DNA from: Diphasiastrum complanatum
Taxonomy: Eukaryota; Streptophyta; Lycopodiopsida; Lycopodiales; Lycopodiaceae
Assembly: GCA_029204225.1 (NCBI GenBank)
Contig: CM055106.1
Span: forward strand, 46,113,180-46,177,179
Reading direction: 5' to 3'
DNA: 64,000 nt
Shown: one piece after another, positions 53,801-64,000 of the stretch
Layout of the letters: each line of letters opens with the position of its first letter
Position numbering within the stretch: the stretch's first letter is position 1
Notes under the pieces: generated by a model
What the model was told of the DNA's origin: nothing
Database searches by the model: none
The model's input: the letters and a program-made list of their open reading frames with translations, nothing else
Made by a program: the position numbers and the translations under genes

Positions 53801-56800
53801 ATGAACGCACCAGTGCTTACATTGGGGGCAGCACGCAGCACCTTGCACGACGACTATCTTGACGAGTCCCAAAAAGTGGCCATCCCTGAGAGACTTGCAT
53901 AGCTGACCAGCTAGTCGGCTCTAATACCACAACATGTTGCGCTGGCACCTCAAAGGGTGCTGGGAATTGAGCGGTTTCCCCAAGACTCACTTAAGTCTAA
54001 CATTCATCCGTCATGAACTCACTGAAAAGCCAACTTAGAAAACACAACAAGCCTAACCATTCAGACTTAGAAAAACTGGAATCCAAACCAACTCGCCAAC
54101 TTAGAATCTGTCCCCAAAAGGTAACCAAAGGTAAAGACAAGTCACACACGAAATCCCAAGGCATAGTGGTCGCCAAACTGACCAAATGGCATAGCGGCGG
54201 GCCACACGTCGGTGATGTGGACCCTTAGGCGCCAGTGACGCAAAAAAGGTTGTTGTAAGGGTCCTTCCACTTGGACTAGTCCCAGAGGCGAAACCGAAAT
54301 GGTAATCATCCCCAAGGATCAACTTTATTAAATCTGGAAGAGGTTACATTCATACATAGACTGACTAGTCTCGGAGCCACCAACATGTGCTAGGCATTGT
54401 GCCTGGCTCGTGCTAGTAGAGGGAGCTGAGACTTGGTGACTGGATTCCTGGTGTTGGTTGAGCTACCCAAGTTTCTGTCGGCCGGAATCCCCCTATAGTT
54501 TTGGTGTGATTCGACACGCCCCCTCTGTCTTGGAATATAGTGCTTTCTAGTAAAGCACGTTTTTCTGAACTTAGTTTTTATTTTGCTGATTAAGCCTGGC
54601 AAGCCTGGCAAAATCCGTCTAGCTCCCGGATATGGATCCCGGGAGCCGTCCATGCGGGCAGAATCAACTTGGCTCTTTCTTGGACATGGGTCCCAGGAGC
54701 TGACTAGGCCATGACTCGAGCTCCTGAGCAAGCTCATGACTTGTGACTACTTGACTGGCTCACCACAGGTCGAAGGCTCAGTCCTTGACTTCCTAACTTG
54801 CTCTAGGACTTTGGGGAGTGTCACCCCTTGGAGTCTTACAGGGCACCTTGGGTGCACCCAAGTCAGCTTTACAGGATCTCACGTTTTATGTACAAAATTG
54901 AGGAAATGTTCATGAATTTCTGATCTCTCTGAATTGCAGCTGAATATTGACCAGTTTTGGTTAGCTCAAGTACTAGGCATGGTTAGAAAAAAAATTTCCT
55001 CAACAACTGCTGACAAATAGGAACAGTACTTGATTTTTTTAGAAAGAGAGAAAATATATCTAAGAAATCAATGTGCCAATTGAAACATTAAAAGAAGCAA
55101 AACCACACTCACAATGTCAAAAAATATACTCTCAGAATATTGATTGTTGCAAAAATACTTCTGATTGGAGCTGTCTACAGAGACAAAAATTTCAAAATAT
55201 GCAAAAGAAAAGCACAAAATCATGGCCTCCATGTATCCGAGATAGATTTCACTAGCATATGAAGTGTGGAAAACTACTTTAAGACTCAAACAAAGCTATC
55301 ATTCTACTATAATTTATTCTTGAAAAACTAGTGGAAATTTGACTGAAATACATCAAGACTACCAAAATTTGCTGATTGATGTATAAATAAGGTAGGCGTT
55401 GTGGTGCATGGAGGGTTACAGTTTTTGTGAAGTATGACTTACAAGTCACGTTTATAAAATGATGCTAGCAGCAATTGGGTTGAGTGGAAAATGACTGTTC
55501 TGTTCATGGAAGTGTACTCAGTAACTTTGTTATATTGTGTTAAAACATTTTGGATCAGCAAAGTCATGATGCTTTAACTAACAATGGCAAGCAACTAGTT
55601 GCAGGAAAAAAAGCTATGTTGTTTCATTCTTAGTGATATGAAGTAAGAACATATCTCAATCCTACAAGAATCATGAAAATAGATTAGTAAAAAAGCTTGC
55701 AATGCATAGTTTAAACCATTATTTAAAACAATCATGACTTTCCAAAGCCACATAATATCTCAAAATTGAAGTGAAATGCTGGGCCAAACATTCATGAAGA
55801 GGTCTGGAATCAAGGTGAATAAAAAATCAAATCCCTAAGATTTCAGCATAAAACACTAGCCAATTCAAACCTGTATACTTATCTCGTTTCAAAACTTTCT
55901 AGCATTTTCAAAAAGCTTATGTACTTCGTTGGATAGAGTTCTGTTGAACTAACCCGTTCCAAGCTGTTTATCCCTCCATTGACCACCACACATATATCAC
56001 CACCTTGAGACTCATCCCGCCTGCCTGCATCCCCATCTTTCCATCTCTTGAAACCATTACTGGAGATTTGTAACTTTGCAGCATTTTTCATCCCAGTGCA
56101 AAATCGCCAGATGCTCAAACCATCCACAGGCTTCTCGCTTGCATCTGAACCAACAAAACTGTTGACATCTGTTTTCATGATCTCAGGAATCCTGTTTTCC
56201 AGAGTAGTTCCACTGGTGGAACTCATTCGATGACCAGTGACTAGTTTTTCAATGACTTCACCATGTATAGCATAAGGATACCCTACACTTTCCTTGAAAT
56301 GTTTCTGTTTTTCACGGAGTAACTTGTTCCCCTCTTCTCTCTTATCCTGATAGATTTCCAACTGCCCTTGTGATGTAAAACTATCCTCTTCTGTGTTTAT
56401 CTTTGCAGGTTCATACTCACTTCTGTAAACTACTGGTTCAACATTCGTAAGATCTCTATCTACCACAGAATCCATTTGTGTTAAAAAACGGCATGAAATT
56501 TCCTTTCTCAACAGCTGATTTTCCATAGAATTGCAATGAGCATTAGTGCCATTGTCGACACGCTTGCCACAAAACTTCTGTCCTGACAGAAATTGAGCAA
56601 AACTATCTGTTTCATCATCTTTGATGTTCAAATGAATAGCTCCTGAAACTTGAGGACATGATGCATCCTTTAACACATGTTCAGCAGAAGTTATTTGGCT
56701 TCGAATAGCAGTCACAAATTGGTGATGCCTGGAAGGAGCATCCTCGCCCAAGTAGACTTTCTCTGTTGCAGCTGCGACCATTACTGCCCTTTCAAACTCC

Positions 56801-59371
56801 TGTAACTGTTGACAAAAGGAAGATTGGAATTAATGGATGACAATTGCACAGCAGTCACTTTTATAAATACAGAGATGAAGACAAATAAGAACATGCTGTC
56901 ATATTGAAATTAAAAGAATAAGCGAGTCGAAACATCTCTGATACATGAACAAACTAGATTCTGTTGTAAAAGTTCAACACTATCTGCAAGGCACACTAAC
57001 TGAACATAAACAATTCTTTCATCTACATATCACAAAAATTGAAAGAGGTTACGTTGGTTCCAGTCACATACTTTCCCTCACCTTCTCTCATATGTCTCCA
57101 TAAAGAACATCACATCACCACCATCAATAGAATCATGTCGGTCCCTAGCAATAGACGACACAACAATCTTCTTACAATTCCAAACATGACTTTGATAAAT
57201 TGTCGTTGGCCTCAAGTTGCTCCCATGTATCCCAAGAGCCCCTACTTTGTAGCCTCTCACGGGTAAAGCTGCCCTTTAGATTGTGAGATGTACTTTGCCC
57301 GTATTCCAAAATCGCCCATCGACCCATCTCGTTGGCCTCTTGAAAAGAGCCATGCGTCTCTCCTCCACATAGGTATATGTAAGATCATCATCCATAAAGA
57401 TCTGTATACCTCGTGTCTAGCCCTTTGTCAAAGTGCTGCTGTTCAGCTATTCTAAGACTCGAATTTGATAGCCAATATGGAGCTACCTTTCTCGAATCTT
57501 CGTGCCTTGTCGAAATGAGACGTCGAAGGCCTAGTGTGATGATAAGTCTCTTAGATCCTCTAATGGTGCATTTGCATCTAGCACGCCATCCTGCACTCAC
57601 ATGTTGAATACTTTGCTTTCTCGTGTTTTCTTTCAAAAAGACTGGCTGGAATTACCGTCACCATAGGTGTTTTCATACCGCCAGAATATGCTGATATAAG
57701 TGTTCTCGATATTTTATTTTCCCGTTATATTCCTCAAGTTTGTTATCAAAAAAGTATGATCTGTTTTGATACATTTTCCAAAAAAGCTCTTTTGCAGAAT
57801 TCATTATTTCTTTTCCCTTAGCCAGTAGTTCTTCTTTCAATGTTGGAATCTTTCTTTTGGTCTCTTCATCCCATGCTAAAAGGTCTCATACCTATCTATA
57901 AACTAGTGCCAAAATCTCCTGCGTCTTGTATTATATGGGAATGGTGGTAGGAGAGTACAATTCCCCTTCTACTTCCAATGGAGCTATTCGGAAGAGCTAA
58001 TAACCTGGTGAAGATGGTCACTGAAGCTTGTGCCACTCTTACGGGGTGATAATTATGGACTTCTTAAGAGGAAGATATGCAAAGAAAAGAAAAGAAAAAG
58101 GCAAAAAACTGAACCTAAGGGGATCAAGGAGCTGCATTGAGACTATTATTAGGGTTTAAGACGGGAAAGAGAGGGGGGTCTTGCAAATGCATTAATTGTT
58201 TCTACGTAGATGCACACAGGTTTAGAAAGAAGGCAGAAGGCAACAACAGCTACAGAGAGCAAGAGAGAGACAGAGAGAAATTATTATTTGTAGTACCCTA
58301 AGGTACACAAGACTAAAAGTACATTTTGAGTGCATGCTGCATAGAATAGAAGGAATGTGAAACGTTTCCTTAACATAAACCAAAATCAATCTATTATCTC
58401 TCAACTAAAAAAAAATACCGAAATGACAGCAATTTACTAAATACAAAAATATAATTTAGTGTCATGAATGAAGTAACACCCAATACAACAAACATTCAAA
58501 AAGAGTCATAAAGAGTAGCATAAATATATCAATTTAGAACTCAAAAGAAAGACATAATGGTAGCCATGAGTTAAAGAAATTTGAAGCTTGTGAACATCGA
58601 ACAAATCTAAGTAGAAGTAAAGTTCTCTGCCTCCCGTGATGATGTCTATAAGGAATAAGTGTCACCATCTGAATTTGAGTCTCATGTATGTCACCTAGAG
58701 AGAAAAAAAGAAGTGATACGTGTCTAGGAAGAAACACTGGCAGTTGTGTCTCGGCCTGTATCATCCCTAAGGTGAGACATCTTCTGGAACATAAGGAGGG
58801 TATCTGTGCAAGTATCTCTCTGGGTCTTTCAAAGTGAAGCGATGGAAGTATCGTCAAAGGATAGTTATTTACTTCGGGTAAGATGTCACTACATTGGGAT
58901 GTTCGTGATTCTTGATTTTGGTACATTTTATGTGGCACCCATGATCCACCAGGTTTTTCATGGCACTCCTTTATATGTATTATGCATCGAAGATTTGGTA
59001 CTAAATTTTCACAGACCGCCTCTGCTCAACATCAAAGTTGTCATGGCATACATTGTCACTGGTTCACTCAGTTTTTAAGTGTGCTACAACGGGCAACAAA
59101 ACTCACATTGAAGCAAGCACTACAGGGAACCATCAATACGTGCAAATTAGTTTCAAAGACCAACCACAAAAGAGACTTGTAAGAAGTGTAACAACATTGT
59201 TACTTGAGACTTATACTCAAAATAAAAAATACTTGCCTGCCATTTAACCGTGTCAAGAGTGGTTAGAAGGTCGCGTTCAAAACTATCGATAATGTTGCAC
59301 GAAGGTACATCATAGGGAGATGCTTCTGCCAAAGCTCGGATATGTCTCCATGATCTCAAAGCTGACTCCAT
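47835..59371 (-). CDS. syntaxin-6 N-domain (SNARE-like) membrane protein, four coding exons, ~400 aa
   Basis: Exons, minus strand: 59371-59237, 56805-55954, 49458-49260 and 47851-47835. Exon 1 encodes [20 protein letters not shown] and [21 protein letters not shown]-like sequence; exon 2 opens [17 protein letters not shown] and continues [13 protein letters not shown], together the syntaxin-6 N-terminal three-helix domain as in plant syntaxin/t-SNARE family proteins. A polar middle follows, then [14 protein letters not shown] and a C-terminal span [20 protein letters not shown]. Tail anchoring suggests Golgi/endosomal membranes. No SNARE heptad motif is seen. Intron 1 has a GC donor (CAG|GCAAGT); donors CGG|GTTAGT and TAG|GTATGC serve the others; acceptors are AACAG, ATGCAG and TTGCAG. 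Phases agree. If the last intron is retained, the C-terminus changes to 19 other residues ending DDTMV. The exon 2 frame could also run on to a stop at 55879; splicing at 55954 is preferred because it restores the membrane anchor. The 6.5-kb second intron carries transposon debris. Confidence 0.8.
50710..52077. mobile_element. hAT transposase remnants in two opposing pieces, inside an intron
   Basis: Minus-strand piece 50710-51045 reads [20 protein letters not shown] and later [13 protein letters not shown], matching the hAT (DUF659-type) segment of the intact-looking copy at 62.7-63.0 kb. Plus-strand piece about 51165-51980 reads [21 protein letters not shown] and, after decay, [16 protein letters not shown] and [20 protein letters not shown], i.e. 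the C-terminal part. Facing orientations imply an inversion or two insertions. Both frames have several stops. It lies within intron 2 of the SNARE-like gene. Confidence 0.65.
52078..54840 (-). mobile_element. Ty3/Gypsy element with 5' LTR and RT, broken, inside an intron
   Basis: Fossil on the minus strand, nested in intron 2 of the SNARE-like gene. Parts: 5' LTR 53935-54840 (minus strand begins TGTAAGACTCC and ends GCGCAACA); primer site TGGTATTAGAGCC at 53917-53929 (initiator tRNA-Met type); a short degraded gag/protease zone about 53040-53250; RT about 52806-52078 with [22 protein letters not shown] and the YIDDILVF box near 52340, then [11 protein letters not shown] and [12 protein letters not shown]. 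No integrase or 3' LTR is seen before it meets hAT debris at 52078. Broken in several places and old. Confidence 0.85.
53935..54840 (-). repeat. 5' LTR of the Gypsy element
   Basis: About 906 bases, plus strand TGTTGCGCTGG to GAGTCTTACA, so TGT...ACA termini in both readings. The primer site lies just inside. No partner LTR in the window. Confidence 0.65.
54841..55953. other. rest of intron 2 of the SNARE-like gene
   Basis: AT-rich intron sequence with no further gene or element recognised. Confidence 0.5.
56806..59236. other. intron 1 of the SNARE-like gene
   Basis: A 2.4-kb GC-AG intron (minus strand GCAAGT to AACAG). Frames at 57388-57636 and 58534-58938 have no recognisable domain; possible old repeats. 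Confidence 0.5.
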
Positions 59372-59422
59372 CCTGCATATGTGGAGTGTTGAAAAAAAAA
59401 AAGGTCAATTAACAAAACAGAA

Positions 59423-59427
<5 letters not shown>

Positions 59428-59467
<40 letters not shown>
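59428..59467. repeat. (CT)n microsatellite in the 5' flank of the SNARE-like gene
   Basis: About 40 bases of pure CT on the plus strand (GA relative to the gene), 57-96 bases upstream of the start codon, so in its leader or core promoter. GA runs in plant promoters can act as GAGA-type sites; that role is inference. Confidence 0.9.
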
Positions 59468-59469
<2 letters not shown>

Positions 59470-59539
59470 GCGATGGTGATCCTCCCCTCCTAGTCCGCCC
59501 TCCTCCATGGCCCGCAAAACCAGGGGGAGCCCTTGCTCC

Positions 59540-60149
59540 CCCAAACCCCCCCCCCCCCCCATCTCCTCCTACCTCATCCTGCGCTCCACCTGCTGCTGCC
59601 CTCCACCCTACCCCTGCCCCACCCGCTCCACCTGCTGCTGCCCTCCACCCTACCCCTGCCCCACCCGCTCCACCTGCTGCCGCCCTCCACCCTACTTTTG
59701 CCCCACCCGTTCCACCTGCTGTCACCCTCCAGCTCTCCCCCTCCACCCCACCTGCTGCCTCCGCCCCACCCAATGCCTCCGCACCTGCTGCCTCCGCCCC
59801 ACCTGCTACCTCTGCCCCACCCACTGCCTCCGCACCTGCTGCCTCCACCCCACCTGCGGCCCCCGCCCCAACTGCTACCTCCGCCCCACCGGTTGCCACC
59901 CTCCATTCTACCTCTTCCGCCCCTGCTGCTGCCCTCTCTACTGTTCAGGAGCTTCCCCATACTGCTGCGCAGCAGGCGCCCCCTCCCTCGCCACACACTA
60001 ACAGCCCCCCCCTCTCCTCGCTTCCCACTCCGGCCCCCCTCCTTCATCTCCTGTCCCTTCCACTCCCTTCCCTGCCAATGCTGCCCCGGACACCCCCTTT
60101 CTATCCCACACAGACTACACGACCTCCAAATCCTTCGAAAATTTTTTAG
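59540..60149. repeat. C-rich, proline-coding minisatellite block
   Basis: Extreme strand bias: the plus strand is mostly C and T. A 42-bp unit containing GCTCCACCTGCTGCTGCC recurs at 59583, 59625 and 59667, followed by shorter CCGCCCCACCTGCTGCCT-like units to about 59900. The frame 59379-60149 reads a Pro/Ala/Ser-rich chain (PPAAALHPTPAPPA repeated), but all three frames are open because of composition, so coding is unproven. It may be the 5' part of the LINE that follows. Confidence 0.75.
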
Positions 60150-60176
60150 CCTACCAATTAAAAGAGCTGAAAGCAG

Positions 60177-62090
60177 ATGGGCCCTATCACGAGCTATGGA
60201 GAGTACCTTTTACAGATGGGTGAAGTCCACAAGTTGGCCATTTATAATGGCTTAGCACATTCTGGCAGATTCACTTGCCACCCACACGGTGGCGGACACA
60301 ACAGTGTCGTCGACTATCTCATGGGGTCACCAGTTTTTATCCCCCTCCTGTCCGATTTCGAGATTCTTCACACCGCCCTATCCGATCACTCCTTTCTATC
60401 TTTCAAGTATCCAGACATACCAGGAGGCCGTCAACTCATTTCTTCGTCGTTTCCCACACCACACACCGTTAGAAACACAAGCTACCTTCCTTACCACTTC
60501 ACTCCATAATGCTGCATCATCTTCCTTTCCCTCTAAGCCACATCGAGGCCCACCCACTTCGTCACACCCCATCCGACCTCCCTGGTACGCCAAATGTCGT
60601 TTCCTCCATCTCCAAGTCACCCAAGCTAGACTTCATAACACACATTTTCTCCATGCAGCTCGTCGATCTCTCCATCACACCCTCCGCCAGAAGAAACAAG
60701 TGTATGAAACCCAAAAAGGGAAAAGCCTAGTCGATTCCCTTTATAGTTCCTCCACTAGCGCCTTCTGGAGGAAATTCATTCCCCGTACCCCACCTCCCCC
60801 CCTCACTGACCTTCATACATGGACTACATACGCCACTACCCTATATACTGTACCCACAGACACACCCATCTCCATCTCTCCCCGGCCGACTACCTTCACT
60901 TTCTTCACCTCGGACATGGTCTTGACGGCCATTAAGAGACTGAAAACCCGTCGCACCCGGGATATTGTGACCTTGAATCCGAACTTCTAATCCATGCTGC
61001 AGACACACTATCACCTACCCTAGCCACCTTGCTCAATCGAGCAATTGTCTCCGGCTTCCCTTCCTCGTCGTGTACCAACATCATCCATCCCATTCACAAA
61101 ACTGGTGACCCCATGGACCCTGGTAACTATCGCACCATTATGGTTGGGCACATCAGTGCTAAGTTATACGGCACCATCCTCCAGTCAGCAGTCAGTTCTG
61201 AGGTAGAATCCAGGAGGCGATTACATGCATTGGGCCAGGCAGCTTTCAGAGCACACTACTCCACTACAGATCATATCTTCACTCTTCGGGCCATTATTGA
61301 GGAAGCTAGACACAGGAAAGAGCGGGTCTACTGTTGTTTTGTTGACTTCAGGAAAGCCTTCGACTCTGTTCCACGATCCCTCCTCATCCAACGGCTACGT
61401 GATCTCGGCTTTTCTACTGACACGATCTTGGCAGTGATGGCACTATATGAGAGAGTCCTTGGTTGTTTTCAGGGTAACATCGGCATCTCAGATCATATCT
61501 GGAGCACTATTGGTGTTAAACAGGGTTGTTCTCTATCTCCAACCCTGTTTGGGCTATATATCGATGAGCTTGAGAGAGTTGAGGGATGTGGTGGCACAGG
61601 TTGCAGATTGGAGAGTATCTTGATTGCTATACTTTTATATGCAGATGACGTGGTTCTCTTATCTTCTACCAGGGAGGGATTACAGCGACAGCTCGACAGC
61701 CTTCATGCTTTCTGCAGTAGATGGGGATTAGGGGTTAACATATTGAAAACCAAAGTTATGGTTTTCAACACATCGAGAGCTTTTATGCAGCGCCTGGAAC
61801 TCATCTTCGACAGGCAGCCCTTGGAGGTTGTATCTTCCTACACTTACCTTGGCGTACTCTTTACAAGCCCTATCTTTGGTATGCGACAGGCAGCTTCCGC
61901 CAGACTTGGGAAGGGCCACGCCTCCCTTGTCAGTTAGAGTGTTTCTGTTTCAGATGGTTTATTCGGGATGCCCCGAGTAAATGCCAGCTTTTTGACACTC
62001 TCGTTACCCCCACAGCCCTATATGCAGCAGAAGTATGGTGTACGGATTGGGCCCATATTTCACCATGCTGGAGGTCCGCTACCCGTCGCC
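60177..62090 (+). mobile_element. LINE (non-LTR retrotransposon), endonuclease end, RT and tail
   Basis: Frame 60177-60509 carries the end of an APE-type endonuclease: LAIYNGLAHSGRFTCHPHGG, HNSVVDYLM and LSDHSFLSF. After a frame change, 60400-60990 gives the linker (PPWYAKCRFLHLQV, TSAFWRKF). Frame 61029-61937 is the reverse transcriptase: IIHPIHKTGDPMDPGNYR, CFVDFRKAFDSVPRSLL (motif A), GVKQGCSLSPTLFGLYIDEL (B), LLYADDVVLLSS (C) and WGLGVNILKTKVMVF (D). After another frame change, WFIRDAPSKCQLFDTLVTP and LYAAEVW continue to about 62085. YADD with this tail is unlike plant L1 elements and closer to other LINE clades. At least two frameshifts make this copy inactive. No poly(A) tail; it runs straight into hAT sequence. 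Confidence 0.88.
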
Positions 62091-62104
62091 CAGCTGGGAG
62101 AGTT

Positions 62105-64000
62105 CTTAGGCAGCAGAGCATTCGCGGCGCGCATCAGCCGCACATGGACAGAGGCCAGTCTGATTTATGAGCTGAACCTTCCATTTGCCATCATCGACTC
62201 TAAGCCCTTCAGAAGGGCCTGCCGCCTTGCACAGTCTGTCAGCCCTAGCTGGAGAGTCCCTAGATTAGAGGTTGTCCACACACACATGCTGAGGGATAGG
62301 GTCGAGTCCTTGTCTAGAGAGATGGAGCCTCTGCGTCGCCACTGGGCCACTTACGGTTGCAGCATCATGTCCGATGGTTGGACTGATGTCAGGAGGAGGC
62401 CGATCCTCAACATATTGGTCTCCAGCTGCATGGGCACACAGTTTTTGAGGGCTGTGGATTGCAGCAGGGGGGGGAGAGTCATATCTGCAGAGTTCATGTT
62501 TGATGTCATCAGGTCTTCCATCCTGTCCATAGGCGCACAACATGTCGTCACGGTGGTGACGAACAGTGCCACAAACTGCATTCAGATGGGTGTACTGCTA
62601 GAGGCCGAGTTCCCTCACATTGTTCATACCCCCCGTGCAGCGCACGACATAGACCTTCTAATGGGGGACATAGGTGCACTTCCCTGGGTTAGAGCCATCG
62701 TCCGTGAGGCCCCCTTGCGTGTTCTTGCCATGTTCCGAGTGTTCAACCATTTGGACCTCCGTAAGCCAGCCCCCACGCGCTTTGCATTCGACTTGGTGGT
62801 CATCGACCGTTTGATCAGGTGTAGGGCGCAGCTTCTACAAATGGTTGCCAGTGATCTTTGGCGTGCCAGTACGTTTCAGCACACTGAGGATGGGGAGCAC
62901 TTTTCTTCCACGGTGAGGGGAGACCAGTTCTGGAGGGATGCACAAACATTGTCAGGACTGCTTCGACCACTCTACATTGTGCTCCGCATGGCTGACAGCG
63001 AGGGGTCGACACTTGGACTGGTATATAAGCTCATGGACCGGATTGGACAGTTCCTGCAGCTGTCCATCTTGTAGCCAGAGAGGTAAGCAGTAAAGTAATG
63101 TAATTGGCCTTTATCTTTTCAGTAATTGCTAGTTTGTTTTTCTGTCAATGTTACGTTTTTTCGTAATGCCCTAAACCACATGCCTCTCACCTGCAGGATG
63201 ACCGAGTTGAAGTTCATCTGGGAGACGCGGTGGAACTACTTCCACAGGAGTATCCACAACGTTGCACACATGCTGCATCCTCTTCCTCTCTCCGACACAG
63301 ATCACAGACAGGGAGCTCGAGGCCGATTGGCTTCAGTACATTCACAGGGTGGGGTCCACACATAGGTTTGGATCCTATCAGGCTCATGGAGGAGCTCGCT
63401 GCATTTCATTTCGGCATGGGCACGTTCGGCCACCCGGCTGTCAGGATCCAGAGAGGAGGCAGCTTCCCATTACCTGGTGGACCATGTTCGGTAGCACCTA
63501 TCCATCCATACAGCGTCTTGCACTGCGTGTCCTTGGGTCCGCATGGTGCACAGGATGAGGCACGAGATGAGGCACAAGATGATCCAGAGGATGGTACACA
63601 TGATGAGTCCCAGAGCCCAGAGCATTTGTATTCGGATGCCCAGCTGGACGACTTGATTGCAGAGTTGGATTCAGAGGCCCAGCAGATGCCGAGCGTCAGG
63701 GCACCCCCATCCTCTCTAGCCAGCATGCCCTACACAGAGTCTCAGCCAGAGCAGCTACATGAGGTGCCTACAGTTCCTCCAGTTCCTCAGAGGGTGTACG
63801 TGCACGGCACAGCCCCTCCAGTGCCACCGATGCCGTTGAGGCCAGCAACCCCTCCATCGCCATCCACTTCTGCAGCACCTAGTCCCCATGGCAGGCCACC
63901 ATTTGTGCCCAGGTTTTCTCTTGCAGCGCCCACATCCACAGTGGCTCTTTTAGTGGCTCTAGTGCCCAGGTTTTCTCCTACAGCGCCCACATCCATAGTG
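62105..64000 (+). mobile_element. hAT transposase gene (DUF659-type), runs off the window
   Basis: Exon 1 (about 62105-63082) reads ISRTWTEASLIYELNLPF, then the catalytic-domain start CSIMSDGWTDVRRRPILNIL, VVTVVTNSATNCIQMG, FPHIVHTPRAAHDIDLLMGD and LDLRKPAPTRFAFDLVV. A TAG at 63072 sits just before a GAG|GTAAGC donor; the 114-bp intron ends CTGCAG and exon 2 starts at 63197 (MTELKFIWETRWNYFHRSIH, HMLHP). Later parts change frame: ADWLQYIHRVG, then MEELAAFHFGMGTFGH, then the dimerisation segment WWTMFGSTYPSIQRLALRVL (63474-63533). From about 63540 an acidic then proline-rich tail stays open to the window end. The BED zinc finger expected at the N-terminus is absent; LINE sequence lies there instead. 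One stop and about two frameshifts suggest a defective copy. Confidence 0.85.
63905..64000 (+). repeat. 57-bp tandem duplication in the hAT tail
   Basis: GTGCCCAGGTTTTCTC at 63905 recurs at 63962 with a similar continuation (CAGCGCCCACATCCA). 57 is a multiple of three, so the proline-rich frame is kept. It runs off the window. Confidence 0.75.

Noticed and set aside
55879-56781. A free-standing 300-residue protein
   Set aside because: The frame is exon 2 of the SNARE-like gene: it opens with an acceptor before LQEFERAV, and exon 1 completes the syntaxin-6 N-domain.
59405-60047. Gly/Ala-rich minus-strand frames of 157-164 codons
   Set aside because: Mirror image of the C-rich minisatellite; no independent support.
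61968-63074. A novel 368-residue gene
   Set aside because: The first ~45 codons are LINE sequence in the wrong frame; the rest is hAT transposase.

Overview
The window reads as nuclear DNA of a land plant. Evidence: a spliced 130-residue cytosolic ribosomal protein S15a (uS8) gene of plant type behind a site II plus telo-box promoter, a plant-type syntaxin-6-like gene with kilobase introns, a nuclear tRNA-Lys(UUU), Ty1/Copia and Ty3/Gypsy LTR elements primed by initiator tRNA-Met, hAT and LINE copies, and low gene density in AT-rich, repeat-filled DNA. A seed-free plant with a large genome (a fern, for example) would fit, but that is inference, not proof.

Layout. 1-2.0 kb: 3' part of a broken Copia element (+). 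2.4-3.0 kb: a foldback element. 4.2-4.7 kb: ~130-bp tandem repeats. 5.07-9.3 kb: RPS15A with promoter, 5'-UTR intron and three coding exons. 9.3-18 kb: no secure gene; tandem duplications, a ~1.5-kb purine-strand low-complexity block and a GC-rich hairpin. 18.4-18.7 kb: a SINE beside tRNA-Lys. 19.5-20.1 kb: an intact four-span membrane protein gene. 22.9-24.6 kb: Copia gag remnant with primer site and LTR edge (-). 25.5-27.7 kb: a broken reverse-transcriptase fragment framed by long direct repeats. 28.4-28.8 kb: Gypsy integrase remnant. 30.5-32.1 kb: ten copies of a dyad-symmetric motif, directly upstream of 32.3-36.0 kb: a spliced but decayed gene combining a ParB-like domain, an N4/N6-DNA-methyltransferase-like domain and an FCP1/HAD-phosphatase-like domain. 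36.7-43.2 kb: a near full-length but broken Copia element (-) with both LTRs and a TGCTT target-site duplication. 44-47 kb: simple repeats and two GC-rich small elements. 47.8-59.4 kb: a four-exon syntaxin-6-N-domain gene (-) whose 6.5-kb intron holds hAT and Gypsy debris. 59.4-64 kb: proline-coding minisatellite, a LINE and an hAT transposase gene that runs off the window.

The living genes appear to be RPS15A (translation), tRNA-Lys, the four-span membrane protein and the SNARE-like gene (membrane traffic). The most unusual item is the ParB/methyltransferase/FCP1-like gene together with the palindrome array in front of it. A second theme is very long pure CT microsatellites, one of which can be timed because it differs between the two LTRs of one element. 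All domain names come from motif reading by eye; no alignment or database search was possible.
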